From Anaerolineae bacterium (lineage in GTDB: Bacteria > Chloroflexota > Anaerolineae > UBA3071): 64,000 nt of DNA. The DNA is taken from NCBI GenBank assembly GCA_029907105.1, contig JARYMM010000008.1:1-64000 (forward strand). Reading direction: 5' to 3'. Under the pieces are notes generated by a model that saw only the letters and a list, made by a program, of their open reading frames with translations, was not told the DNA's origin and searched no databases. Numbering within the stretch: position 1 is the stretch's first letter; each line of letters opens with the position of its first letter. Shown piece by piece: positions 53,091 through 63,555 of this stretch. The position numbers and the translations under genes were made by a program.

Positions 53091-54845
53091 TTCGTCACAT
53101 ACCCCGCACGCGTGGCAGCCCCCTGTGTCTGGCGGGCACGCATACCCCGCTTCTGCCTGCTGGCTTAGCCGCCACTCACGCTGCAGGAAGCTTTCGCTGA
53201 CGCCGCTATCCACCACCTGCCAGGGGAGCGGCTCGTCGGGATGTCGTTGGCGCAAGAACTCCTCCCCGGTCAGGCCACAGGCGCCCAGCGCCCGCCGCCA
53301 ACCGGCCAGCGTCAGGCGCTCCATCTTCAACAGCACCTCTGCCAGACGGCGGTCGCCGCGCGACAACACCCCCTGTACCTCCGCCCAGGCAGGGCTGTCC
53401 GCTTTCACGGTAACCCCGCTGCGCCGCAATTGTTGCTTTACATAATCTTGACGGGCTTGCAGCGTGGCCGCCGGCGTCATCGCGGCCCACTGGAAGGGCG
53501 TGTGCGCTTTGGGCACGAAGGGGGTGAGGTTGATGGTCAGGTGGCGGGGGAAGCGGCGTTGCGCTTCCCGCACCAGGTCCACCAGTGCCTCTATGTCTTC
53601 GTCGGTCTCGCCAGGGTGGCCGAGCATGAAGTAGAGTTTGAGCTGCGGGAAGCGGTAGGCGGCGGCCCAGTCCACGGCCTGCAGCAGGGCCTGCTCGCTC
53701 TGTGTCTTGCTGATGACCCGCCGCAGCCGTTCGCCGCCGGCCTCCGGAGCGAGGGTCAGCGTATGCGCCGAGCTTTCGGCCAGCGCCCGCACCAGCGTTT
53801 CCGTCAGGCTGTCGGCGCGCAGCGAGGAGACGGAGAGGTGAGCGCCCATGCCCCGCAGCCGCGTGGCCAGTTCGTCTATGCGGCTGTAGTCGGACACGGC
53901 GGCACTCACCAGGCCAATACGCCGGCGGTGCCTGAGCCCTTCCCGCGCCTGCTCCAGCAGCAGTTCCAGAGGCCGCTCTCGCGGCGGGCGATAGAGGTAG
54001 CCGGCCAGGCAGAAGCGGCAGCCCCGCCCGCAGCCGCGGGCGATCTCGATCAGGTACAGGTCGCCGAATTCCGTATCCGGCGTCAGCACCACGGAATGCG
54101 TTGGGTAGGCCGACAGGTCTCGCAACCAACGCCGCTTTACCGGTTTCAGGTTCCGGGTTTCAGGTTTCGAGTTCGGAGTTTCGAGTTCGGCGTTTAACGC
54201 TGAATTCCGAACGCCGAACTCCGAACCATCAATCCCTTTGAGCTTTGGGCTTTGAGCTTTGGGCTTTGAGCTTTGAGGGACATACATCCCCCGTATCTCC
54301 GCCCACGCCGCCAGCGTCGCCTCTCGTCTGCCCAGCGTTTCCTGACAGGCGTCCACCAGTGGGCCGATGATTTCTTCGCCTTCGCCGATGGCGATGGCGT
54401 CGAAGATGGGGGCCAGCGGTTCGGGGTTGGCGCTGATGGCCGGGCCGCCGGCGATGATCAGCGGCCAACTGCTGTCCCGCTGCTCGGACAGCGGGGGGAT
54501 GCCCGCCCGGCGCAGCATCTCCACGACGTGAAAATAGTCCATCTCGTAGGACAGGGTGAAGGCCAGCAGGCCGAAATCGGTGAGCGGCCGCTGCGATTCC
54601 AGCGAGATCACCTCCCACCCTGGCTCCCTGATCGCCGATCCCGGGTGGAAAACCCTTTCGCAGACCACGTCGGCGCGGCTGTTGAACAGCCGATAGAGCG
54701 TTTGCAGGCCCAGGCTGGACATGCCCACGAAGTAGGTGTTGGGGTAGATCAGGGCCACGGCCAGCTTGCCGCCCCAGTCCTTGAAGATAGTGCCTCTCTC
54801 CCGCTGCAGGAGGCGTCTGGCTTCGGCGATCTGTTCCCACTTCAT
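53070..54845 (-). CDS. radical SAM protein with B12-binding-like N-terminus (TIGR03960-like)
   Basis: 591 residues. Residues 20-175 have the Rossmann pattern of cobalamin-binding domains; residues 262-500 are a radical SAM core with the iron-sulfur cysteines C272, C276 and C279 in ARGCGRGCRFCLAGY. The C-terminus (570-586) has CPPDTGGCHACGVC, possibly a second cluster or metal site. Such proteins often work with a TIGR03936 partner; none is present. Residues about 191-236 come from word-repeat patches (SSKPKAQSPKLK type, EFGVRNSALNAE, TPNSKPETRNLKP) and look like in-frame insertion. Function unknown, possibly tRNA or metabolite methylation. Confidence 0.8.
   Translation of the reverse strand: MKWEQIAEARRLLQRERGTIFKDWGGKLAVALIYPNTYFVGMSSLGLQTLYRLFNSRADVVCERVFHPGSAIREPGWEVISLESQRPLTDFGLLAFTLSYEMDYFHVVEMLRRAGIPPLSEQRDSSWPLIIAGGPAISANPEPLAPIFDAIAIGEGEEIIGPLVDACQETLGRREATLAAWAEIRGMYVPQSSKPKAQSPKLKGIDGSEFGVRNSALNAELETPNSKPETRNLKPVKRRWLRDLSAYPTHSVVLTPDTEFGDLYLIEIARGCGRGCRFCLAGYLYRPPRERPLELLLEQAREGLRHRRRIGLVSAAVSDYSRIDELATRLRGMGAHLSVSSLRADSLTETLVRALAESSAHTLTLAPEAGGERLRRVISKTQSEQALLQAVDWAAAYRFPQLKLYFMLGHPGETDEDIEALVDLVREAQRRFPRHLTINLTPFVPKAHTPFQWAAMTPAATLQARQDYVKQQLRRSGVTVKADSPAWAEVQGVLSRGDRRLAEVLLKMERLTLAGWRRALGACGLTGEEFLRQRHPDEPLPWQVVDSGVSESFLQREWRLSQQAEAGYACPPDTGGCHACGVCDESVKRKA
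54139..54280. repeat. word-repeat patches inside the radical SAM gene
   Basis: Two patches lie side by side. The first is GAGTTCGG-type words with a complementary CCGAACTC arm (54140-54230). The second is a CTTTGAGCTTTGGG-type direct repeat (54235-54280). Both are read in frame. The total is a multiple of three or compensated, since the gene stays open. Confidence 0.7.
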
Positions 54846-54879
54846 AATGCGGATTGCGGAATGCGGATTGCGGAATGCG
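54846..54879. repeat. word-repeat patch (GCGGATTGCGGAAT)
   Basis: Three GCGGATT/GCGGAAT heptamers immediately before the start codon of the radical SAM gene. They contribute the bases around its initiation site and reach the end of the DUF218 gene. Confidence 0.55.
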
Positions 54880-55557
54880 TCATCTGGGCTGTCCAATTAC
54901 GAATTTACGAATTCCGTAGACCCAACGTTGCAGCTTCTGCGACCACCCCTGTATCACGCCCCAGTCTTCCAAAACGGTCAGAGTCAGCGCCCCGGCTTCG
55001 CGCACCACGTACCACAGCCGCAGCAGGGGAAAGATCTGGCCGGTGTCCGTGGTGGTAGGGCTGGTGTAAACGGTCAGCCCGGCGCGGCGAAAGGACCAGC
55101 GGGCACGGTACAGGTGCAAAGGATGGCTGACCAGGATAACGCTCTGCCAGCCCTGGCTGCGCATCAACTCGGCCGTCACGCGGGCGTCTCCGGCCGTGTT
55201 CATCGAGCCGTCGGCCACGAAAACGGCCTCCGGCGGCATGCCCAGGCTGATGGCGAAACGACAGGCCACCGCTGCCGCCGACAGGGGATCGCCGGCGTAG
55301 CCGCCGGTGCAGATGAGCCGCGGGGCCCAGCCGGCGTTGTACAGGTCCACGCCGTGGTAGGTGCGGCTGATGAGGTCGGAGCCTGCCTGGCCGCTCGGGG
55401 TGACCTGAGCGCCGAGCACGACGATGGCATCGGCCTGCTGCGGCCGATCCTGCCGTCCGTAACGGTCCACCTGCCAACAGAGCAGCCCGAAGCCCAACAG
55501 GACGGTGAGGAGCAGCAGGCCCAGGCCGCAGGCCAACGTGTGCAGCAAACGTTTCAT
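54880..55557 (-). CDS. DUF218/YdcF-SanA family protein
   Basis: 225 residues. An N-terminal signal anchor (about 5-28) is followed by the family core ADAIVVLGAQ, GVDLYNAGWAPRLICTGGY, ILVSHPLHLYRARW and FRRAGLTVYTSPT, typical of SanA/ElyC/YdcF proteins linked to envelope integrity. The last residues run into the word patch before the radical SAM gene. No Shine-Dalgarno is seen, so the start is uncertain. Confidence 0.85.
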   Translation of the reverse strand: MKRLLHTLACGLGLLLLTVLLGFGLLCWQVDRYGRQDRPQQADAIVVLGAQVTPSGQAGSDLISRTYHGVDLYNAGWAPRLICTGGYAGDPLSAAAVACRFAISLGMPPEAVFVADGSMNTAGDARVTAELMRSQGWQSVILVSHPLHLYRARWSFRRAGLTVYTSPTTTDTGQIFPLLRLWYVVREAGALTLTVLEDWGVIQGWSQKLQRWVYGIRKFVIGQPR

Positions 55558-55588
55558 GGAAGGAGGTAATCGTCAGCAAGGCATGGGG

Positions 55589-56002
55589 CTACTCGCCTGG
55601 CGACCGGCGCATGATGCCCGGCAGGCGGTCGAGGTGGCTATCGAAGCTGAAGATCTCCCGCAGACCCCGCCGCTCCATGCGCACTGCCACCAGCGCGTCG
55701 GCGAAATCCACGCCCTTCTCGGCAAAGAGGTGCAGCGCAGCCAGCAGGCCCGCTCTATCGTCGGCTTCCAGCCCCTGGTGGCTCAACAGCTCCTGCATGA
55801 CCCGAGCGACGTCGTGATGGGGATAGCCATAGAAGGAGTGCAGCACCCACACCGTCTCGGCCACCACGATCTCATCAATCACCAGGCGGACCTCGCCCCG
55901 CTCCACGGCCTCGAAGAGGGCACGAGCCTGGGCAGCCATATCCGGGGGGTCGCCCGTCAGGAAACGCAGGATGATGTTGGCGTCAACGTAGGCGCGTCTC
56001 AT
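55589..56002 (-). CDS. PIN-domain toxin (VapC-like)
   Basis: 137 residues with PIN acidic positions D7 (YVDANIILRF), E49 (VAETVWVL), D102 (VDFADALVAV) and D121 (SFDSHLDRL). Its ATG overlaps the antitoxin stop by 4 bases. The expected activity is RNA cleavage, held in check by the AbrB-type partner. Confidence 0.88.
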   Translation of the reverse strand: MRRAYVDANIILRFLTGDPPDMAAQARALFEAVERGEVRLVIDEIVVAETVWVLHSFYGYPHHDVARVMQELLSHQGLEADDRAGLLAALHLFAEKGVDFADALVAVRMERRGLREIFSFDSHLDRLPGIMRRSPGE

Positions 56003-56262
56003 GCGTCTCCTCGGGCCAGACGTTCTCCCCGCTCGTGGCGCACCTCCTGGCGAATGGCCTGGTGTCCGGGGTAGGGGCGCGTTGCCGGCAGCACCCCGTA
56101 GAGCTCGCCCAGGGGACGGTGACGCACGGGAATCAGGATCAAACGATCGTCCTCCAGCAGGAAAACCAGGCGATCCCTTCTTTCGATGCCCAAAGCCTGG
56201 CGGATCCCCTTGGGAATGGTGATCTGTCCTTTGGCCGTGATGGTGGCCATTTCCGTGCTCAT
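55999..56262 (-). CDS. AbrB-type antitoxin (SpoVT/MazE-like)
   Basis: 87 residues; the second methionine (codon 5) is an alternative start. The swapped-hairpin DNA-binding motif ATITAKGQITIPKGIRQALG is at the N-terminus, followed by a charged tail for toxin binding. The gene overlaps the PIN toxin by 4 bases and has its own promoter. Confidence 0.9.
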   Translation of the reverse strand: MSTEMATITAKGQITIPKGIRQALGIERRDRLVFLLEDDRLILIPVRHRPLGELYGVLPATRPYPGHQAIRQEVRHERGERLARGDA

Positions 56263-56295
56263 GGCTTTTCTCCTTACTTTTCAGCTCTTGTCTAT

Positions 56296-56324
56296 ATCAT
56301 ATCACCATCACCGGAATTTGTCAA
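56296..56324 (-). promoter_or_regulatory. sigma-70-type promoter of the AbrB/PIN pair
   Basis: TTGACA, 17 bases, TATGAT on the minus strand, about 35 bases before the antitoxin start. A consensus -35. Confidence 0.65.
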
Positions 56325-56384
56325 ATTGTAAGGCACAAGGGAGCGTATTTCACTTTAGTGACGAGAGCGAGAGCCAGCCTGGCC

Positions 56385-56672
56385 TGTGTCATTGCGAGTT
56401 GGTCATGGCGCGGCCTGCCATTCTAAAGGACAGAAACTTCCTGGTGTCATTGCGAGGAGGCGGTTTTTGCCGACGAAGCAATCCCCAAGTCGCTATGTGG
56501 AGATTGCTTCGCCCCTGCGGGGCTCGCAATGACAGGCAAGTTTCTGAGGAGGCGCGCACCCATTCGCTGCGCTCAGGGCATGGTTTGTGCCGAAGCCTGC
56601 CCTGAGCTTTGCCGAAGGGCAATCTCCCACTAGCTGGCAGGAGATTGCTTCGCCTTCGGCTCGCAATGACAT
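56385..56672. repeat. REP-like palindromic repeats (GGAGATTGCTTCGC...CTCGCAATGACA family)
   Basis: Several inverted copies: GTCATTGCGAGGAGGCGG, CAATCTCC / GGAGATTGCTTCGCC and two CTCGCAATGACA ends. The same family is at 11212-11301 and 27628-27843. Each pair can fold into a hairpin. Confidence 0.75.
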
Positions 56673-56711
56673 TTCCAAAAAACTGAAATGCACCCGGCAC
56701 AAGGCACAAGG

Positions 56712-56763
56712 GTAAACGAAGCAGTAGGGGCGCACGGCCGTGCGCCCCTACTGCTTCGTTTAC
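56712..56763. repeat. 52-bp perfect palindrome containing palindrome copy 3
   Basis: GTAAACGAAGCA on the left and TGCTTCGTTTAC on the right flank the 28-bp GTAGGGGC...GCCCCTAC core (56724-56751). All 26 base pairs are complementary with no loop, an unusually long perfect dyad. Confidence 0.9.
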
Positions 56764-56771
56764 TCGCCTGC

Positions 56772-56902
56772 TTACTATAACCGCCCCTGGTGGTATGTAT
56801 CATGCCTCCGACAGGCTCAGGTCAGGGCTGAGCGGGTCTACACGCCTGTTCCCGTTGTGCACGCAACGCTAGCGAAGCATGACAGGTGCGGTTATGGTAC
56901 TA
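56772..56902 (+). mobile_element. MITE-like element, copy E3 (internally deleted)
   Basis: 131 bases, same orientation as E1. Left end TTACTATAACCGCCCC, right end GGTTATGGTACTA. The central 125 bases of E1 are missing. The GCTGAG-CGGGTCTAC-ACGCCTG stretch preserves the state before palindrome insertion seen in E1. Confidence 0.7.
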
Positions 56903-57553
56903 TGGATCGTCAGGGAAGACGATCTCTTCCTGGCCCCACAAGCGGGCCAGGATGCGTTCGGCGATGACGTCCAGATGTCGCTCGTAGCGCACGAAGTCCA
57001 GCCGATCGGCGGGCACGGTCAGCACGGGGCAGAGGTCGAAGGTGGGTATCCACGCCTCGTACAGCTCGTTGAGCAGCGTCAGGTAATCGGCGGTGATGCC
57101 GCTCTCGATGCCCCGGGCGCGGTGGCTGATGCGTTCCAGCAGGGTGTCCACCGAGGCCCGCAGGTAGATCAACAGGGCCGGCGGCGGCAGGTGGGCGACC
57201 ACCAGGTCATACACGCGGGCGTAGGCCTGGAAATCCCGGTCGGAGAGGTTGCCCAGGCGGTGCAGAGCGGGGGCGAAGATGTAGCGGTCCTCGTAGATGC
57301 TGCGGTCCTGGATCACCGACTGCGCATGTGCCGCCAGCCGCAGGTGCTGTTCCGCCCGATGGCCCAGGAAGAAGACCTGCAGATGAAAGCTCCAGGTGTG
57401 CATGTCACGGTAGAAGTCGGCCAGGTAGGGGTTGTCGTCCACCGACTCGTACCAGGCATGCCAGCCCAGCCGCTCGGCGATCAGCCGGGTGAGGCTGCTT
57501 TTGCCAGCTCCGATGTTGCCGGCCACGGTGACGAAATACTTGGCGCCGGGCAT
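56900..57553 (-). CDS. deoxynucleoside kinase
   Basis: 217 residues. Walker A GNIGAGKSS (12-20), the DRSIYEDRYIFA lid-type arginine motif and ERISHRARGIE follow the dNK/dGK/dAK family. It phosphorylates deoxynucleosides with ATP for salvage. The stop TAG lies at the edge of MITE copy E3. Its neighbour is class II ribonucleotide reductase, so the locus handles deoxynucleotide supply by two routes. Confidence 0.9.
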   Translation of the reverse strand: MPGAKYFVTVAGNIGAGKSSLTRLIAERLGWHAWYESVDDNPYLADFYRDMHTWSFHLQVFFLGHRAEQHLRLAAHAQSVIQDRSIYEDRYIFAPALHRLGNLSDRDFQAYARVYDLVVAHLPPPALLIYLRASVDTLLERISHRARGIESGITADYLTLLNELYEAWIPTFDLCPVLTVPADRLDFVRYERHLDVIAERILARLWGQEEIVFPDDP

Positions 57554-57583
57554 AGTTGTCCCTCTTGCCCCTTGCCTCTTGCC

Positions 57584-60046
<2,463 letters not shown>

Positions 60047-60114
60047 GAAACATCTCCAATTCAGAAGGGCGCAAAAGGTCGCCGAAGACAGCGTGTCTTT
60101 CGTGTCCTCTCATG

Positions 60115-60567
60115 CTATGCGCGTTTTTCTTTCAGCAGCCGGTCAATCTCATCGCGCACCGCTTCCAGGTCGGCCAGTTCCAGGTAGATCGTGGCGAAGC
60201 GGATGTAGCCAACCTCGTCCAGTTCCTTCAGCAACTCCAGTACCTTGCTGCCGATGACCTCGCTGCGCACCTCGGCTTTGCCCAGACTGTATACATGATC
60301 CTCGACCTGCTCGACCAGGCGTTCGATGTCGGCCATGGCGATGGGGCGTTTGGCGCAGGCCAGCCGGATGCTGTTGAGCAGCTTTTGTCGGTCATAGGCT
60401 TCCCGTCGCCCATCGCTCTTGACGATGTGTAAGGCGGCGACGACCTGTTCGTAGGTGGTGAAGCGCCGGCCGCAGTGCAGGCACTCCCGGCGGCGGCGGA
60501 TGCCATCGCCAGCGGCGCGGGTGTCCACGACGCGTGAATCGAACTCCATGCAATAAGGACACTTCAT
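60115..60567 (-). CDS. nrdR: transcriptional repressor NrdR
   Basis: 150 residues. N-terminal zinc ribbon CPYC (3-6) and CLHC (29-32), then an ATP-cone domain (HIVKSDGRREAYDRQKLLNS). It senses ATP/dATP and represses ribonucleotide reductase genes. Immediately upstream of nrdJ, with two NrdR boxes before its own start, so both genes should be auto-regulated. Confidence 0.96.
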   Translation of the reverse strand: MKCPYCMEFDSRVVDTRAAGDGIRRRRECLHCGRRFTTYEQVVAALHIVKSDGRREAYDRQKLLNSIRLACAKRPIAMADIERLVEQVEDHVYSLGKAEVRSEVIGSKVLELLKELDEVGYIRFATIYLELADLEAVRDEIDRLLKEKRA

Positions 60568-60644
60568 CGCTTGACCTCACTTTGTGCAAAGGCACACAAA
60601 GGCGCCATGTGCCGGCGGGCGAGATGGACTGGGCGACTCAACAT

Positions 60645-60691
60645 ACACCATATGTTGGGGTTATATGACAATAGACCGCAATCTGTTGGGG
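60645..60691. promoter_or_regulatory. pair of NrdR boxes upstream of nrdR-nrdJ
   Basis: Box A 60645-60660 (ACACCATATGTTGGGG) and box B 60676-60691 (CCGCAATCTGTTGGGG) share TGTTGGGG and a gap of exactly 15 bases. NrdR boxes (consensus ACACWATATATWGTGT) are known to come in pairs 15-16 bases apart. They lie just after the predicted transcription start, fitting repression. Confidence 0.65.
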
Positions 60692-60707
60692 TATTGGAGC
60701 ACGGGCA

Positions 60708-60736
60708 AGTATAGCACGGAATCTCCATCTTGGCAA
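60708..60736 (-). promoter_or_regulatory. promoter of nrdR-nrdJ
   Basis: TTGCCA, 17 bases, TATACT on the minus strand with TGC before the -10 (extended). About 140 bases before the nrdR start. Confidence 0.6.
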
Positions 60737-61093
60737 GCGGCGTCGTGCCACCTTCACGGTTGGGGGGCGAGAGTCGCCCGCGGCGTCGCCTTTCCCGCCT
60801 GTTCCAAAGGCTGCGCCATGTGTCGCCCTGGCCCGCCCATTTTGCTACTTTAGAATTTCGTGCTCTTGTAGTGTTGCCGGGCGTTTTACCGCTGAGAACG
60901 CCAAGCTCGCCGAGTTTTTCTTCTGTTTCTCAACGGTCTCGGCGTGCTCTGCGCTTCGGAAGAGGGTGCTCTTCCGGGATTGGTCGGCGGTTCCTGGCGC
61001 TGGGAAAGAAGGGCCCGGCGGATAGCGCGTACCAGGCCCTCACCTGGCGTCAAAGGACGCAAGGCAGGGGCCTGGGAGTGGAGTGAAACACTG

Positions 61094-61133
61094 CCGCCCG
61101 TAGGGGCGCACGGCCGTGCGCCCCTACGGGCGG
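61094..61133. repeat. 40-bp perfect palindrome with palindrome copy 5
   Basis: CCGCCC and GGGCGG extend the 28-bp core (61100-61127). It lies 11 bases after the ftsZ stop, where it could act as a terminator hairpin. Confidence 0.9.
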
Positions 61134-61144
61134 GATTCTGAGGT

Positions 61145-62218
61145 TTACGGACTGCCCTTCCGGCGCAGGAAAGCGGGGATTTCCAGGTCGTCGCGGTCGA
61201 AGGTACGCACAGGGAACTCCACCGCCCGCCCACGGACGTCGGGTTGCTCGTGCGCTTCGGCCACGCGGAAGCCGGTGGCAATAACGGTGATCTGCATCTC
61301 GTCCTGCATCTCCGGATTGATGACCGCGCCGAAGATGATGTTGGCCTGGGGGTCCGCCGTGCGGCGGATGATCTCCGCCGTCTCGTTGACCTCGTGCAGG
61401 GTGAGATTATTGCCGCCGGTGACGTTGAAGAGGATGCCCTGAGCGCCGTCAATGGTCACATCGAGCAGGGCGCTGGTGATGGCCTGGCGGGCCGCTTCCT
61501 GCGCCCGATTCTCGCCGCTGGCGCGGCCGATGGACAGCAGTGCCGCTCCGCCGCTGCGCATGATGGCCCGGACATCAGCGAAGTCGAGATTGATCAGCCC
61601 GGGCACGGTGATCAGCTCGGAGATGCCTTGAATGCCCTGGCGCAGCACATCATCGGCCACGCGAAAGGCCTCGCGCAGGGACGTTTTCTTGTCCACGATC
61701 TGGAGCAGGCGATCGTTGGGGATCACGATCAGCGTGTCCACGACAGGCTGCAGAACCTCCAATCCCTGTTCGGCAATCTGCCGCCGTTGGCTGCCCTCGA
61801 AGGTGAAGGGCTTGGTGACCACGCCGATGGTCAGCGCACCGGCCTCTTTGCTCAGCCTGGCGATGATAGGGCAGGCTCCTGTGCCGGTGCCACCACCAAT
61901 GCCGGCGGTGATGAAGATCATATCCGCGCCATCCACAATAGCCCGGATTTCTTCTACCGATTCCTCAGCAGCTTTCTTGCCGATCTCCGGGTCCCCGCCT
62001 GAGCCGAGCCCCTTGGTCAGCTTGTCGCCGATGCGGATGCGGTGGGGGGCCTGACAAAGCATCAGGGCCTGGGCATCGGTATTGATGGCCACGAACTCCA
62101 CTCCCTGGATGCCTTCCTCGATCATGCGGTTGACCGCGTTGCAGCCGCCACCGCCAACGCCCAACACCTTGATCTTGGCCAGGTTGTCTGCGAAAGCCGG
62201 TCGTGTTTTGCTCACCAT
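61145..62218 (-). CDS. ftsZ: cell division protein FtsZ
   Basis: 357 residues. Tubulin-like GTPase with [29 protein letters not shown] (G-box 108-114), [11 protein letters not shown] and the T7 loop. The short C-terminal tail [11 protein letters not shown] binds FtsA and other partners; the usual variable linker is short. It forms the division ring. It follows ftsA and has its own strong promoter. Confidence 0.97.
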   Translation of the reverse strand: MVSKTRPAFADNLAKIKVLGVGGGGCNAVNRMIEEGIQGVEFVAINTDAQALMLCQAPHRIRIGDKLTKGLGSGGDPEIGKKAAEESVEEIRAIVDGADMIFITAGIGGGTGTGACPIIARLSKEAGALTIGVVTKPFTFEGSQRRQIAEQGLEVLQPVVDTLIVIPNDRLLQIVDKKTSLREAFRVADDVLRQGIQGISELITVPGLINLDFADVRAIMRSGGAALLSIGRASGENRAQEAARQAITSALLDVTIDGAQGILFNVTGGNNLTLHEVNETAEIIRRTADPQANIIFGAVINPEMQDEMQITVIATGFRVAEAHEQPDVRGRAVEFPVRTFDRDDLEIPAFLRRKGSP

Positions 62219-62253
62219 GCGCCTGCTCCTTTCTCTTCAATGATTGCCACTAT

Positions 62254-62283
62254 ATTATAGCACATCCTTTTCGTAGTTGTCAA
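62254..62283 (-). promoter_or_regulatory. strong sigma-70-type promoter of ftsZ
   Basis: TTGACA, 18 bases, TATAAT on the minus strand with TGC before the -10. The -35 overlaps the last bases of ftsA. About 36 bases before the ftsZ start. Confidence 0.75.
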
Positions 62284-63521
62284 CCTGGCAACAGATTGCG
62301 CAGCCATTCTATGACGCGATCCATTAGCGGCCCATGTCCGGGCGACCGCCGTTTCTTGCCCGTCTGCTTTCGCTGGCGCCACCCCCACAACAGAAGCCCT
62401 ATGCCGGTGGCGAAGGCCGGATTGGCGATGTCTCGTCCCAGGCCGGGCAGGCTGTTGGGGGAACCGATGCGCACCGGCCATTGCAACATCTTCTGGCTCA
62501 GGGTCTTGAGGCCAGGCAACTGTGCCGTGCCGCCGCACAGCACCATGCCGGCGGGCAGCATACCGTCGTATCCGGAACGCTTGATCTCCGTGAGAATGAG
62601 CTCCAGGGTCTCCTCGGCGCGGGCGGCCAGGATGTAGGCCAGGGTGCGACGGGAAACGGTGATGGACCCGCCGTCGCCGAAGGCCGGCGCGTGGATCTTC
62701 TCTTCCGCCGGGAACCGCTCCGGCAACACGTGGCCGTAGCGGATCTTCAACTCCTCGGCCACCTCGAAAGGCGTGCGCAGGCCGATGGCGACGTCGCGGG
62801 TGAAGAGATTGCCGCCCACCTCGCGCACCACCGTGTGCCAGAGGCTATCTTCCAGGAAGATGGCCATGTCCGTCGTGCCGCCACCGATGTCCACCACAAC
62901 CACGCCGAGTTCTCGCTCCGCCGGCGTAAGCACCGCTTCGCCGGAGGCCAGGGGCTCCAGAACCAGCTCTTCCACTTCCACGTCGTAAGCCCGCACGCAC
63001 TTGACCAGATTGGCGATGGCCGAGGAAGAGCCGAAGACGATCTGCGCTTCCACCTCCAGCCGGTGACCCTGCATGCCGATAGGGTCTCGTATTCCCGTCT
63101 GTTCGTCCAGGGTGAAGCGGCGGGCCAGGGTATGGATGATCTCGCGGCCGTGGGGAACAGGGGCCGTCGTGCGCGCGGCCTCCAGGGCCCGCTCCACGTC
63201 CTGGCGGGTAATGCCCTGGGAACTGCGGGACACGGCCACCACGCCCCGGTTGCTGATGGTCGAGATGTGCTCGCCGGAGATGCCCACGTAGGCGCGGGGC
63301 ATGGGCAGCCCGGCGGCCACTTCCGCCTCTTCCACCGCCTGGGCGATGGCTTCGCTGGCCTCGGCCACGTTGACCACCATGCCCTTGTGCAGGCCGCGCG
63401 CCGGCGCGTGGCCCACGCCGATCAGGTTCAATGGCTCTTCCCGCTCGTCGTCTACAACCTCGGCGATGAGGGCGCAGATTTTGCAGGTGCCTACGTCAAT
63501 GGCGGCAATGATATCGCTCAC
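62280..63521 (-). CDS. ftsA: cell division protein FtsA
   Basis: 413 residues, actin-like ATPase: IAAIDVGTCKICALIAEV (phosphate 1), VVVDIGGGTTDMAIF (phosphate 2) and MVLCGGTAQLPGL (adenosine). The C-terminal amphipathic helix VIEWLRNLLPG should tether it to the membrane. It anchors FtsZ polymers. Located between ftsQ and ftsZ. Confidence 0.96.
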   Translation of the reverse strand: MSDIIAAIDVGTCKICALIAEVVDDEREEPLNLIGVGHAPARGLHKGMVVNVAEASEAIAQAVEEAEVAAGLPMPRAYVGISGEHISTISNRGVVAVSRSSQGITRQDVERALEAARTTAPVPHGREIIHTLARRFTLDEQTGIRDPIGMQGHRLEVEAQIVFGSSSAIANLVKCVRAYDVEVEELVLEPLASGEAVLTPAERELGVVVVDIGGGTTDMAIFLEDSLWHTVVREVGGNLFTRDVAIGLRTPFEVAEELKIRYGHVLPERFPAEEKIHAPAFGDGGSITVSRRTLAYILAARAEETLELILTEIKRSGYDGMLPAGMVLCGGTAQLPGLKTLSQKMLQWPVRIGSPNSLPGLGRDIANPAFATGIGLLLWGWRQRKQTGKKRRSPGHGPLMDRVIEWLRNLLPG

Positions 63522-63555
63522 GAAGCCCTCGTTGTCTTGCTTGTTGGGAGCAAAC

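Larger units (their letters stand above)
56263..56899. other. repeat-rich intergenic region
   Basis: 637 bases with no gene. Contents in order: antitoxin promoter (56296-56324), REP-like repeats (56385-56672), a 52-bp perfect palindrome (56712-56763) and MITE-like copy E3 (56772-56902), whose right end supplies the stop codon of the deoxynucleoside kinase gene. Confidence 0.7.
60568..61144. other. intergenic region between nrdR and ftsZ
   Basis: 577 bases. From the nrdR side: two NrdR boxes (60645-60691), promoter (60708-60736), a GC-rich stretch without features, a word patch near 60893-60960 (GAACGCCAAGCTCGCCGAG-type), plus the 40-bp palindrome (61094-61133). No convincing gene; a weak open frame running from the ftsZ side lacks coding character. 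Confidence 0.6.

Noticed and set aside
60886-61452. 188-codon minus-strand frame running into ftsZ
   Set aside because: It uses another frame of ftsZ and runs through the 40-bp palindrome; amino-acid use is Arg/Pro/Ser-rich without domain.
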